Source: Bacteroidota bacterium
Lineage (GTDB): Bacteria > Bacteroidota > Bacteroidia > Bacteroidales > GCA-2748055
Direction of reading: 5' to 3'
Assembly: GCA_024244665.1 (NCBI GenBank)
Contig: JAAEOI010000408.1
Span: 1-10,254 of the forward strand
Length of the DNA stretch: 10,254 nt
The notes beneath the pieces were generated by a model. It saw nothing but the letters and a program-made list of their open reading frames with translations, did no database searches and was not told the DNA's origin. Below are positions 1-7,431 of this stretch, in pieces. Within the stretch, counting starts at the first letter, position 1, and each line of letters opens with the position of its first letter. Position numbers and translations under genes: made by a program.

Positions 1-914
1 CAGATCTTAATGATCCATTTGGTAGATACAATACCCACCATTGCTGCGGCAGTTCCAACGGCCAGGAAACTGCTCACCAGGCTTTGATCGCCCACATAGT
101 AGGTGAAATAATAGATGGCAATGGCATTCTTGATTGATAAGCCAACAAGGGAAAGCAATCCAGCGAGTGCTATGGTAGCCCAGGGCTTGTTTTTGAACAA
201 GAATCTGAAGTCAGCCTTTATGGAAGTTTTTTCTGCCTTTATAGGCTTCACCCTCTCCTTTGTAGTCTTGAAAGTGAAGAAGAACAAAGCTCCTGCCATC
301 AGCCCGTATATGACCATGGTCCCGGCATAACCCACTTGCTGATTATCTCTGCCAATAAAAGCAACCAGTGCCAGTAAGGTAAGTTGGGGTACAAAATTGC
401 CTGTGAATGAACCAATGTAGCGGAAAGTACCCAGAATCGTACGCTCCTGAGAGTTTGAAGTCATCACGCCCATCAGTGCAGCATAGGGCAGGTTGATGGC
501 TGTGTACATCATGCCCACCAGGGTATAGGTGATAAAAGCATAGATCAGTTTGAAAGTGGTGCTTCCATCAGGGATGGCAAATACGAGTACTCCGGAGACG
601 ATCAGTGGAAAGATCATCCAAATCAGCCAGGGACGGTATTTTCCGTGTTTTGATTTGGTTCTGTCTGCCAGCAAACCCATGACCGGATCGTTCACTGTAT
701 CCCATAACCTGGTGGCCAGTAGCATGGTGGACACTGCAGCCACTGGTAATCCGGCCACATCGGTATAGAAAAACATCAGGAACTGGGCAAAGATCACCCA
801 GTACATGGAGCTGGCAAAATCTCCTGCCCCGTAACCAATGCGTTCCTTGAGTGAGAGTTGTCCGGGCTTCTTTTCTTTCTTTAATCCGGCAATAGAGTTT
901 GATATTATCGACAT
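1..914 (-). CDS. GPH-family (MelB-like) sugar:cation symporter, 3' end cut by window
   Basis: This is an inner-membrane symporter of the glycoside-pentoside-hexuronide:cation family (MFS fold), expected to bring a small saccharide or uronate into the cytoplasm with Na+ or H+. About 304 N-terminal residues are present out of the roughly 450-500 usual for the family; the frame runs open off position 1. The start ATG (914-912) is followed by the family hallmarks: IGYGAGDFASS in helix I (about residues 26-36), then ATRLWDTVNDPVMG (67-80), which aligns with the MelB helix II cation site (Asp55/Asp59, here D72 and D76), followed by KHGKYRPWL. A later PYAALMGVMTSNSQERT segment corresponds to the MelB region holding Asp124, but has Asn at that point. 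The hydrophobic segments alternate as expected for a 12-helix carrier. It lies 26 bases after the sulfatase stop, as the last visible gene of the operon. The exact substrate cannot be read from the sequence. Confidence 0.9.
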   Translation of the reverse strand, partial: MSIISNSIAGLKKEKKPGQLSLKERIGYGAGDFASSMYWVIFAQFLMFFYTDVAGLPVAAVSTMLLATRLWDTVNDPVMGLLADRTKSKHGKYRPWLIWMIFPLIVSGVLVFAIPDGSTTFKLIYAFITYTLVGMMYTAINLPYAALMGVMTSNSQERTILGTFRYIGSFTGNFVPQLTLLALVAFIGRDNQQVGYAGTMVIYGLMAGALFFFTFKTTKERVKPIKAEKTSIKADFRFLFKNKPWATIALAGLLSLVGLSIKNAIAIYYFTYYVGDQSLVSSFLAVGTAAAMVGIVSTKWIIKI

Positions 915-940
915 AAGTTTATTCTTTATTAGCAGCTGCC

Positions 941-2704
941 TTACCTGTTTAGCAGGAGCAGTCTGAAATCGATTGAAGTCTCCCCTGGAATTTCCAGGGC
1001 TTTGAGTGTTAGTAACCCTTTCCCGGCAGTGAGGTGGATTTCCCCCATGTGAATCGGGATAAAATCCTTATAAGGTGATTCTTTTATGGGCAACAGGTAA
1101 TACTCGTAACCATAGAGCAGCGGATCATGGGCTTTATTGATCACCTTGCTGATTGATTCCTTAGCAAAGCTCAACTCCATTACCGTACCCACATTGTTAT
1201 CGGCACAGGTGTAGTAGAGCTCCACCTGGTAGCTGCCTTCCTCCAATACTTCCACATCCCAGGTAATGGAATCACTTTCCGAGATCCAGTTCCTGTAGAA
1301 GGAGCAGTTGGGCCATTTGTTGGATCTTTCCAGGTTTCCATGACCGATTCCATCCCTGGCGGGTAGTTGTGTGAAAGGATATTCAGGATGACCTACAGGG
1401 AACGGGCGCTCATCCTTATCCGGCAGCTCGCCTAAGACCTCTTCGATCCATTCCCCTTTTGCATTCAGCAGGCCTGCCTTTACCTCCGGATATTCACCGG
1501 ACACATCTTTTGCCTGACCCGGATCACTCTTCATGTCAAACAACTGATCCTGCCAGTCGAGACGGAAATCCTGACTCCGAACACTAACCTTCTGATGCCA
1601 TTCACTCACAATCAGTCGATCCTTCCAGTCCCCGGCATCCCCCATGATCAATGGTTTCAGGCTCCTGCCATCAAGGGCTTTGGGAGCTGCAAAATCAATC
1701 CCGGCAAGATCCGTGAGTGTGGGCAGGAGATCCATGGCCGAAGTGATCTGGGGAATCCTCGTCCCGGCTTCAATATTGTTCTTCCATTGTATGAAAAGGG
1801 GGGCCCTTACCCCTCCTTCATCGGTATGCCCCTTCCATCCTTTCATACCCCCGTTCCAGCGTGCTCCGTTGGGACCGTTGTCTGTGAAAAATACCACGAT
1901 GGTATTATCAGTCAGGCCGAGCTCATCCAGCTTGTCCATAACTCTTCCCACATTCCAGTCTATATTTTCCACCATGGCCAGGGCGGCTTTTGTATACATG
2001 CTGTCTTCCTTTTCGGGATCCCTGTGATACATATCCAGGTCCTTCCCCTTTTGCCGCATCCAGTATTCTTCAGGTGCCTGCATGGGACTATGGGGGGTGT
2101 TATAGGGAATATACAGGAAAAATGGTTGGTCTTTGGACTCCTCAATAAAGGAGATGGCATGATTTGTAAAATCATCGGTCAGGTAACCCTCGCCCTGAAC
2201 GATCCTGCCATTGTGTTCCAGCATTGGACTGAAATAATGACCCCAGTGACCCGAACAGAATCCGTAATAATCATCGAATCCCCTGGCATTGGGATGATAA
2301 GGAGGCTGCATCCCATTGTGCCATTTCCCATAGGCTGCAGTCCTGTATCCTGCACCCTTGAACAGCTCTGCAATAGTGGTCTCATCCAGGTCGAGCCGTT
2401 CTCCTCCGGCACTGGTGCTGTATACCCCACCACGAGCATGGTACCTTCCGGTAAGTAATTCTGCACGGGTCGGTGAACAGACCGGGCTCACGTAAAAGTG
2501 ATCGAAACTGGCTCCATTAACCGACAACTGGTCTATGTGGGGTGTCTGGAGATTGGTATTTCCATGTATACTCAGATCGCCCCATCCCTGGTCATCGGTT
2601 AAAAAAATGATCACATTGGGCTTAGCATCTGAATTCAGATTTCCCCGCTTACAAGCGCTCATGACTAGTACAGCAAGAAATAGGGGGAAAAGAATTCGTT
2701 TCAT
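941..2704 (-). CDS. S1-family sulfatase, formylglycine-dependent lipoprotein
   Basis: This enzyme hydrolyses sulfate esters, presumably on the glycan handled by this PUL. It has 587 residues from the chosen ATG at 2704. That start gives a clean lipoprotein signal (MKRILFPLF...LVMSAC, lipid Cys18); an in-frame ATG at 2725 would add seven residues and overlap the upstream gene by 19 bases. The sulfatase core is complete: metal-binding DD at 37-38 in FLTDDQGWGD, the C-x-P-T-R motif CSPTRAELLTGR with Cys76 as the residue oxidised to formylglycine, YGKWHNG with K127, FFTDNGPN with D275/N276, and KGWKGHTDEGGVR with K291. Because the catalytic residue is Cys, maturation by an anSME or FGE encoded elsewhere is required. 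Residues from about 454 to 587 form an extra beta-rich region typical of an accessory beta-sandwich, possibly carbohydrate-binding. The gap to the upstream PHP gene is only 2 bases, which suggests translational coupling. The S1 subfamily and the sulfated position on the sugar are not determined. Confidence 0.95.
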   Translation of the reverse strand: MKRILFPLFLAVLVMSACKRGNLNSDAKPNVIIFLTDDQGWGDLSIHGNTNLQTPHIDQLSVNGASFDHFYVSPVCSPTRAELLTGRYHARGGVYSTSAGGERLDLDETTIAELFKGAGYRTAAYGKWHNGMQPPYHPNARGFDDYYGFCSGHWGHYFSPMLEHNGRIVQGEGYLTDDFTNHAISFIEESKDQPFFLYIPYNTPHSPMQAPEEYWMRQKGKDLDMYHRDPEKEDSMYTKAALAMVENIDWNVGRVMDKLDELGLTDNTIVVFFTDNGPNGARWNGGMKGWKGHTDEGGVRAPLFIQWKNNIEAGTRIPQITSAMDLLPTLTDLAGIDFAAPKALDGRSLKPLIMGDAGDWKDRLIVSEWHQKVSVRSQDFRLDWQDQLFDMKSDPGQAKDVSGEYPEVKAGLLNAKGEWIEEVLGELPDKDERPFPVGHPEYPFTQLPARDGIGHGNLERSNKWPNCSFYRNWISESDSITWDVEVLEEGSYQVELYYTCADNNVGTVMELSFAKESISKVINKAHDPLLYGYEYYLLPIKESPYKDFIPIHMGEIHLTAGKGLLTLKALEIPGETSIDFRLLLLNR

Positions 2705-2706
2705 AT

Positions 2707-4707
2707 TTAATCCATATTTACCCACACCGGACTTGAAATTGCTTCTTCCTTATTAGCTTGTTCAACTCGTATGTAATAGAAGCACTTATCACTTTCCTCA
2801 AAGTCTTCATCGGTCCAGTTAACACTAAATTCCATGGAATCAGGTGAATATTCTTTAACGACCTTGTTGTATTTCTTGATCTCGACTTTTTTGATCATAT
2901 CCGTTCCCTTGACCTCAATGTATACTTCAGGGGATCTGTCTGAATTGATCTCCGAACCCATCACGTCTCCATTAACTTTGAAATCAAGCAATATCCGGTC
3001 TCCCGAAGTGGCATAACAATGGCGGTCATACATAGCCTCGAAAATACTTTTCCGTTGCAGATCGCCAGCATAGACAGCAATCAGAGAGGTTCCCACTTCC
3101 TCTTTTTTCCAGTCAATATCCTGAAACCTGAACTTACCAGCAGTCTTAGTGAACGTATTGGAATACCCGGGTTTTCCATTGTGGTTATCCGAACTGGCCA
3201 TGATCCCGGTTTTCCAGCCGGCTGCCAGGTAGTCCTGCACCCAATCTTCACTTCTCTGGTGGTCGCTGTAAACCTCAATCAGGCGTTCCAGGGTGGGATT
3301 GTGCCACGTCTTATTCCCTCTCCTGCCTCCAAAATGAGGGATAACAATGATGTTTTTATCTGTATAATGCTTCGAGAGCATAAGATAGAGATCTTCAATA
3401 TGGTTAGCCTGCACCTCCAGGCCCTGGTAATTATTATAGTTGTGATAATTAAAGTTGGCCCGGGAACGGTAAATGGGTGGATCGTCTTCCAGGAAGTACA
3501 CGTTATGATCCCCGCCTGTTTCGTGGGATCCGCTCCATTCATAGCCTGGAATGGTTACAAAACTCCCCGCTTCGTTGAATTTTTTCGTCACCTTCTTATA
3601 TTCTTCCCATTCAAGATCTCTCAGATTTTCACTGTGGTTGGAAACAGCACAAAAGTCCAAACCGGCCACATCCCTTCCAAACAGGTAAGACTGTTCATAG
3701 CTTCCCCTGCCATCACATGCTTTCGTATGGTTGTGAATATCACCCCAGTAAACCTTTTCCGCCTGATCTTTTTCTGTAACAACAATGGGATTACTCATGG
3801 TCTCCATAGTTCCATCGCTAACCACCAGCCTGTAAGTTCCGGGCTTCTTAAATACAAGATCACTAAAGCGATGAACTCCATCATCTGAAGCTCCGAAAGT
3901 AAACTTCTCTTTTAGCCCTGCTCCTTTTTCTTCGGCTCGGACGGATATTTTTCCTGTATACGATTCTGCCAGGTTTCCACACCTGTCTTCAGCTCGCACC
4001 ACGCACCAGCTTGGCTCTCCGGCAACTGCATTGGAAGAAGCCACAACAGTCAGACTGGCCGGTGCCCCTGCAACTACTTCAAGGACCGGATGCTTTTCCA
4101 TGGGAAAGTAATTGTTATCACCCACAGGGTCCACATAAGTTTCTATGGTGAAAGGATGTTCATCAAAATACTGGACCAGCACTCCCGGAGATCCCTGGCT
4201 GGTATCCCCGATGATCACATCAATATTCTCTCCCTCTTTAAGACCTTCTCCCTGGACAAGTACTTCGATCACGTTGTAATAGGGATCATATTTATCCATG
4301 TACTCACTGGGAATAATTTCGCTCCAGGGACGGTTGATAAAGGGCAGGACCTTAACCGGACTACCGTTGGAACATTTCACGCTCATATAGGAATGATCTG
4401 CAGGCCGCTCGTTCTGAAAGGTGGTCCACCGAACCATATGCATGAAAGTAAACCTAACTCCTCCTCCAGGTTTGATCCCTGCTTTCCCTGCAGTGTATTG
4501 CAGCCTGATGGTATTCCAGGTATATGCTTCCACCTGCCCGGGAGAGACGACCCTGGCGCTCCCGATCCCAATTTCCTTACCCTTCTCTGTCTCAGCCAAC
4601 ACATCTGTACGTGGGTATATTACCTGTCCCTGCGCCTGATTAAATCCGAAAACTGCTCCAATACTGGCAAATAAAAAAGCCAGCCCGATCTTCTTCATCT
4701 TCTTCAT
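2707..4707 (-). CDS. Exported PHP-superfamily metallohydrolase (CehA/McbA or DUF3604-like), multidomain
   Basis: This 666-residue protein has a signal peptide (MKKMKKIGLAFLFASIGAVF..., probable signal peptidase I cleavage after AQG near residue 27), so it acts in the periplasm or outside the cell. Residues about 28-310 look like beta-sandwich or Ig-like domains, including a segment with VVRAEDRCGNLAESYTG (237-251). The PHP metal site lies at about 319-510: HxH as H325/H327 in WGDIHNHT, D332, H358 in SNHSE, E390 in PGYEW, H401 in GGDHNVYF, H458 in IPHFGG, and D507/H509 in ASSDNHNGKPG. This full set implies an active di- or trinuclear metal centre. A C-terminal Ig-like segment follows (about 570-666). 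PHP enzymes are mainly phosphoesterases, and CehA/McbA relatives hydrolyse esters or carbamates; the substrate here is unknown. It lies between the GH39-like gene and the sulfatase gene, so action on a glycan substituent is inferred. Start choice: an ATG nine bases downstream (4698) is better spaced from a GGAG at 4708-4711. Confidence 0.85.
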   Translation of the reverse strand: MKKMKKIGLAFLFASIGAVFGFNQAQGQVIYPRTDVLAETEKGKEIGIGSARVVSPGQVEAYTWNTIRLQYTAGKAGIKPGGGVRFTFMHMVRWTTFQNERPADHSYMSVKCSNGSPVKVLPFINRPWSEIIPSEYMDKYDPYYNVIEVLVQGEGLKEGENIDVIIGDTSQGSPGVLVQYFDEHPFTIETYVDPVGDNNYFPMEKHPVLEVVAGAPASLTVVASSNAVAGEPSWCVVRAEDRCGNLAESYTGKISVRAEEKGAGLKEKFTFGASDDGVHRFSDLVFKKPGTYRLVVSDGTMETMSNPIVVTEKDQAEKVYWGDIHNHTKACDGRGSYEQSYLFGRDVAGLDFCAVSNHSENLRDLEWEEYKKVTKKFNEAGSFVTIPGYEWSGSHETGGDHNVYFLEDDPPIYRSRANFNYHNYNNYQGLEVQANHIEDLYLMLSKHYTDKNIIVIPHFGGRRGNKTWHNPTLERLIEVYSDHQRSEDWVQDYLAAGWKTGIMASSDNHNGKPGYSNTFTKTAGKFRFQDIDWKKEEVGTSLIAVYAGDLQRKSIFEAMYDRHCYATSGDRILLDFKVNGDVMGSEINSDRSPEVYIEVKGTDMIKKVEIKKYNKVVKEYSPDSMEFSVNWTDEDFEESDKCFYYIRVEQANKEEAISSPVWVNMD

Positions 4708-4711
4708 CTCC
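4708..4711 (-). promoter_or_regulatory. Shine-Dalgarno-like GGAG before the PHP gene
   Basis: The minus strand reads GACGGAG directly before ATGAAGAAGATGAAGAAG. The GGAG touches the first ATG (4707), leaving no spacing, but is nine bases from the second in-frame ATG (4698). If this site is used, translation starts at 4698 and the protein loses its first three residues; the signal peptide is intact either way. Most other genes in this operon show only A-rich start regions. Confidence 0.4.
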
Positions 4712-4734
4712 GTCTTTATACTTACATCCGTTTC

Positions 4735-6426
4735 TTAGAATTCTATTTCATAAAACACCAGTCCGTGATGTTTTACCATCCCCTCAAGCGTCAATACATT
4801 ATCCTTTATCCTGGCTTTTGATTTAAGTGGATCCATGAGCTTATTCAATTCCTTGTAGCGCTCCAGGTTCTCCATGAAGAATTCCCTGTCTTCTTCATTT
4901 TCAAAAGCTTCCACTGCAAAACTGTCAAAGGGGCTGATTGATATATGACCGGCCATGCCGTATTCACCCTCCATGGGTCCCAGTTCCACATCCTTTCCCT
5001 GTTCTTCCCACCAGGTGTTCCAGAAGTTACTGTGATCTTCATCTACCCTCCATTGGGAAACCTTTACTTTACGGTCCTTGCCGGGGATATTATCAAGGAT
5101 GATCCTGTATTCATCATCTACTTCACTGAGCCAATCCTTGTTATGGTTATAAATTAGCACACGGATTTTATCTCCTTCACTGTTGAGGGAGACCACCGAC
5201 TCAAGCTGATTGTCTGCATGTTTTGCAGCTCCGCTCCTGACCACATCCATCTTCTGGTCTCCGGCCATTTTATGGCTGAGTTTGGCCAGGTTGTTCAGGG
5301 GCATATCAATGATCCCGAACATCCGGTTCGAGGACCAGCTCCAGCGGGTAATCGAACTCAGGTTATGGTCCAGGGCATGTTTGAACTTGGCTGCACTCAG
5401 GCTGGTTTCGAAGGGATGTCCCGAGATACCTCCCAGAAGCTGCACCCCTTCTCCGTCAAAGATTGTTCCTTCCTCCCCGATCCCGTATACCAGGTCATTC
5501 AATCCGACCGACTCCGCAACTTTTTGCAGCCTTTCGTTGGATTCTCCAAAATCATCGGGAGTGGTGTTCCATCTTGAGTAATAAGAAGTTACTACTGAAT
5601 GCATGGGCGTTCCGATCTTCCCGGTATAGTAGTTGGTCCCTGTGGCACAGTGTTCGATCAGTGCCTCCGAAGGGAAGATTTTGGCAGGTCCGCATTTCGG
5701 GCAGGGATGAATCTGCATCATCACATTCCCCGATCCCATCACTGCTTCCAACCCGGCAACCGTATAGTCATAGAGCTTGTTCAGTTCATTTTTTGAATTC
5801 TCATGGACACTGTCGGCCGTAATGAACATCGATGAATTGTTATACTCGGCGATGAAGCCCCACTGCCAGGATGTGATTTCTTCCAGCCCGAAAGTTTTTT
5901 CCATTTCCTCAGCCATAGATTTCACGTAGTCATAGTACTGATCAAAATCATCCGGCGGACGGACATTGATATAGAAGGGTTTGCTGATCGCATGCTCTTT
6001 GGTAAAGAATACCGGAACCGATCCCACTTTGATCAGCGGTTTGATCCCCAGCCTGACAATGTTCTCACAGGCCCTCACCAGGGGAGAGAAATCATAGCCT
6101 TTCTCCGGATGATAGGGATCCACGAACTGATCCCTTGTTTTATCCGAACACCCGGGGTAGCCAGCTATTTCACCTCCTGTGGCAATTTGAAGTTCAACCC
6201 TTTCCAGGAAAGGGAAGCGTTCCACCAGGTAATTGGCAGGATAGGCATCTGCCTTATCCAGGAAGTTATCACCCCAGAACCAGATGATCTGGCTATCCCA
6301 AACGTTGGGGATGGTTTTGCCGGCCGTATTTACATCGGCCTTAAAAACCACCTGCGAGTGAAGAGACAGGGATAGAGCTGATAAAAACATCAGCAGTATG
6401 GACTGCTTTAATAAGGAAAATTTCAT
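4735..6426 (-). CDS. Exported GH39-like (clan GH-A) glycoside hydrolase, divergent
   Basis: This is a probable retaining exo-glycosidase with a TIM-barrel fold, resembling GH39 (beta-xylosidase / alpha-L-iduronidase), although the family assignment is uncertain. The ATG at 6426 gives 563 residues and a typical signal peptide (MKFSLLKQSILLMFLSALSL, cleavage near SQV at 24-26). A longer reading to 6546 adds 40 non-signal residues that overlap the GH130 gene, so it was rejected. Visible features include an N-terminal strand with IPNVWDSQIIWFWGDN (39-54) and WQWGFIAEYNN (187-197), which aligns with the GH39 acid/base motif W-x-x-x-x-W-N-E-P-N and so points to E194. YGIGEEGT (314-321) offers E318 or E319 as nucleophile; the separation of about 125 residues matches GH39. 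A W-x-W-S-S-N-R-M segment follows. The C-terminal 150 residues are consistent with a beta-sandwich. It has a CPKC motif at 242-245. It is 16 bases downstream of the GH130 gene. Its specificity is unknown. Confidence 0.75.
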   Translation of the reverse strand: MKFSLLKQSILLMFLSALSLSLHSQVVFKADVNTAGKTIPNVWDSQIIWFWGDNFLDKADAYPANYLVERFPFLERVELQIATGGEIAGYPGCSDKTRDQFVDPYHPEKGYDFSPLVRACENIVRLGIKPLIKVGSVPVFFTKEHAISKPFYINVRPPDDFDQYYDYVKSMAEEMEKTFGLEEITSWQWGFIAEYNNSSMFITADSVHENSKNELNKLYDYTVAGLEAVMGSGNVMMQIHPCPKCGPAKIFPSEALIEHCATGTNYYTGKIGTPMHSVVTSYYSRWNTTPDDFGESNERLQKVAESVGLNDLVYGIGEEGTIFDGEGVQLLGGISGHPFETSLSAAKFKHALDHNLSSITRWSWSSNRMFGIIDMPLNNLAKLSHKMAGDQKMDVVRSGAAKHADNQLESVVSLNSEGDKIRVLIYNHNKDWLSEVDDEYRIILDNIPGKDRKVKVSQWRVDEDHSNFWNTWWEEQGKDVELGPMEGEYGMAGHISISPFDSFAVEAFENEEDREFFMENLERYKELNKLMDPLKSKARIKDNVLTLEGMVKHHGLVFYEIEF

Positions 6427-6442
6427 GCCTGAATCTTTAGCT

Positions 6443-7384
6443 TTATACGGAATGATGATAGGGATACGGGTTCTCTTCGTAGCAGGCCTTGATGATATCA
6501 TCGATCTGTGCCGTGGCCAGCCCGATATAATTGTCTGCACAGCCATAATAAATCTTCACCTCTCCATCAGGCTCCACAATGGCATTGCAGGTAAATACCA
6601 CGTTGGGTACCCGGCCATACTTTTCATAATCTGCATTGGGGACAAGGATGGGTTTAATGGTTCGGGCAAGTACCTTCCATGGCTCCTTTTCGTCCAGGAT
6701 GCATGCACCCAGTGAATACATATAACCGTTACAGCTATAGGTCACTCCATGGTAAATTTCAAGCCAGCCCTCCTTCACCTTGATGGGTATGGCTCCTGCC
6801 CCGATCTTATAATCATCCCAGAATCCTTTGCGGGTATCCATCACAGGCATTGCCTGGCCCCAGTGGATCAGGTCAGGTGAAAAGGACATCCACATGCCGT
6901 TGTTTTCATTGGCACTGTCGGGATTACCGCTGGGCCGGTCGAGCCGGCAATACAATCCATTAATTTTTTCAGGGAAAATGGCAGCATTCCGGTTTCCCAG
7001 CTCTGAGATGATCCCAACCCTTTCAAAGGTTTTGAAATCGTCGGTTTTCATCAGGGCCACCCTGACTCCTATGGCACTGTGGGATGAATGGGTGATATAA
7101 TAAGTTCCATCAATCTGAGTAATCCTTGGATCATATACATCACACTCCTCGGGCCATATATCCATGGGCTTTAAAAGCAGGGGCTCCTTGTCGGGTGTCC
7201 AGTTTATGCCATCTTTGCTACGCAAAACCCAGAACAGATAGGGTCGGATATTCTGTGAAGTATCAGCAATCATAATATATTCATCACCCACCTTGATCGC
7301 ACCCGGGTTAAAACATCCTACTGTGTCCCATCCAAACTCTTCTCCAGTAAGGATCGGGTTGTTTTCATATCTTTTTAGTACCAT
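6443..7384 (-). CDS. GH130 beta-mannoside phosphorylase or beta-mannosidase
   Basis: GH130 enzymes are five-bladed beta-propellers that cleave beta-mannosides by phosphorolysis or, in some subgroups, by hydrolysis. The protein has 313 residues from the ATG at 7384 and no signal peptide, so cytoplasmic action is likely. Family motifs appear in order: ENNPILTG (7-14), CFNPGA (24-29), YDPRIT with D85 as the probable proton donor (84-89), FPEKINGLYCRLDRP (137-151), WDDYKIGAGAIPIK (189-202), GWLEIYHGV (206-214), GRVPNVVF and YYGCADNYIGLA near the C-terminus. Length is normal for the family. The start was chosen because the protein aligns from ENNPIL just after it; an in-frame ATG at 7441 adds 19 non-family residues and overlaps the susD-like stop. 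Phosphorylase and hydrolase cannot be separated by eye. The cytoplasmic location beside a symporter gene slightly favours phosphorolysis, in which mannose 1-phosphate is made and ATP is saved. Confidence 0.92.
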   Translation of the reverse strand: MVLKRYENNPILTGEEFGWDTVGCFNPGAIKVGDEYIMIADTSQNIRPYLFWVLRSKDGINWTPDKEPLLLKPMDIWPEECDVYDPRITQIDGTYYITHSSHSAIGVRVALMKTDDFKTFERVGIISELGNRNAAIFPEKINGLYCRLDRPSGNPDSANENNGMWMSFSPDLIHWGQAMPVMDTRKGFWDDYKIGAGAIPIKVKEGWLEIYHGVTYSCNGYMYSLGACILDEKEPWKVLARTIKPILVPNADYEKYGRVPNVVFTCNAIVEPDGEVKIYYGCADNYIGLATAQIDDIIKACYEENPYPYHHSV

Positions 7385-7431
7385 TTTCTTATGTGTTATA
7401 TTTTTTATACAATGATTTACGCTTATATTTC
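7385..7431 (-). other. AT-rich 47-base spacer between susD-like and GH130 genes
   Basis: This is the longest intergenic gap in the window and is strikingly AT-rich compared with the flanking genes. It contains a short TATA-A6-TATA-type element (7397-7409), but arms of only four bases make a meaningful hairpin unlikely. No Bacteroidota-type promoter (TTTG / TANNTTTG) is convincingly present. It could hold a weak internal promoter, an RNA processing site that sets SusCD and enzyme levels, or simply a leader. This is inference only. Confidence 0.3.

Noticed and set aside
115..768. Two short plus-strand open frames (71 and 72 codons) inside the symporter gene
   Set aside because: The minus strand encodes a continuous GPH transporter with family motifs through this region; the plus-strand frames are shadows.
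1595..2458. 287-codon open frame on the plus strand inside the sulfatase gene
   Set aside because: It is antisense to a gene with complete sulfatase motifs, shows no recognisable domain, and arises from the codon bias of the real gene.
3019..3888. 289-codon open frame on the plus strand inside the PHP gene
   Set aside because: It is antisense to the PHP catalytic region, has a low-complexity hydrophobic composition and no family resemblance.
4090..4674. 194-codon plus-strand open frame inside the PHP gene N-terminal region
   Set aside because: It is an antisense shadow without signal, domain or ribosome site support.
6427..6546. N-terminal extension of the GH39-like gene to an ATG at 6546
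   Set aside because: The added 40 residues are arginine- and proline-rich, precede a clear signal peptide and overlap the GH130 coding end by about 100 bases.
7397..7409. TATA-A6-TATA palindrome as a terminator or attenuator
   Set aside because: The arms are four A/T bases only and there is no GC-rich stem, so no stable hairpin is expected.
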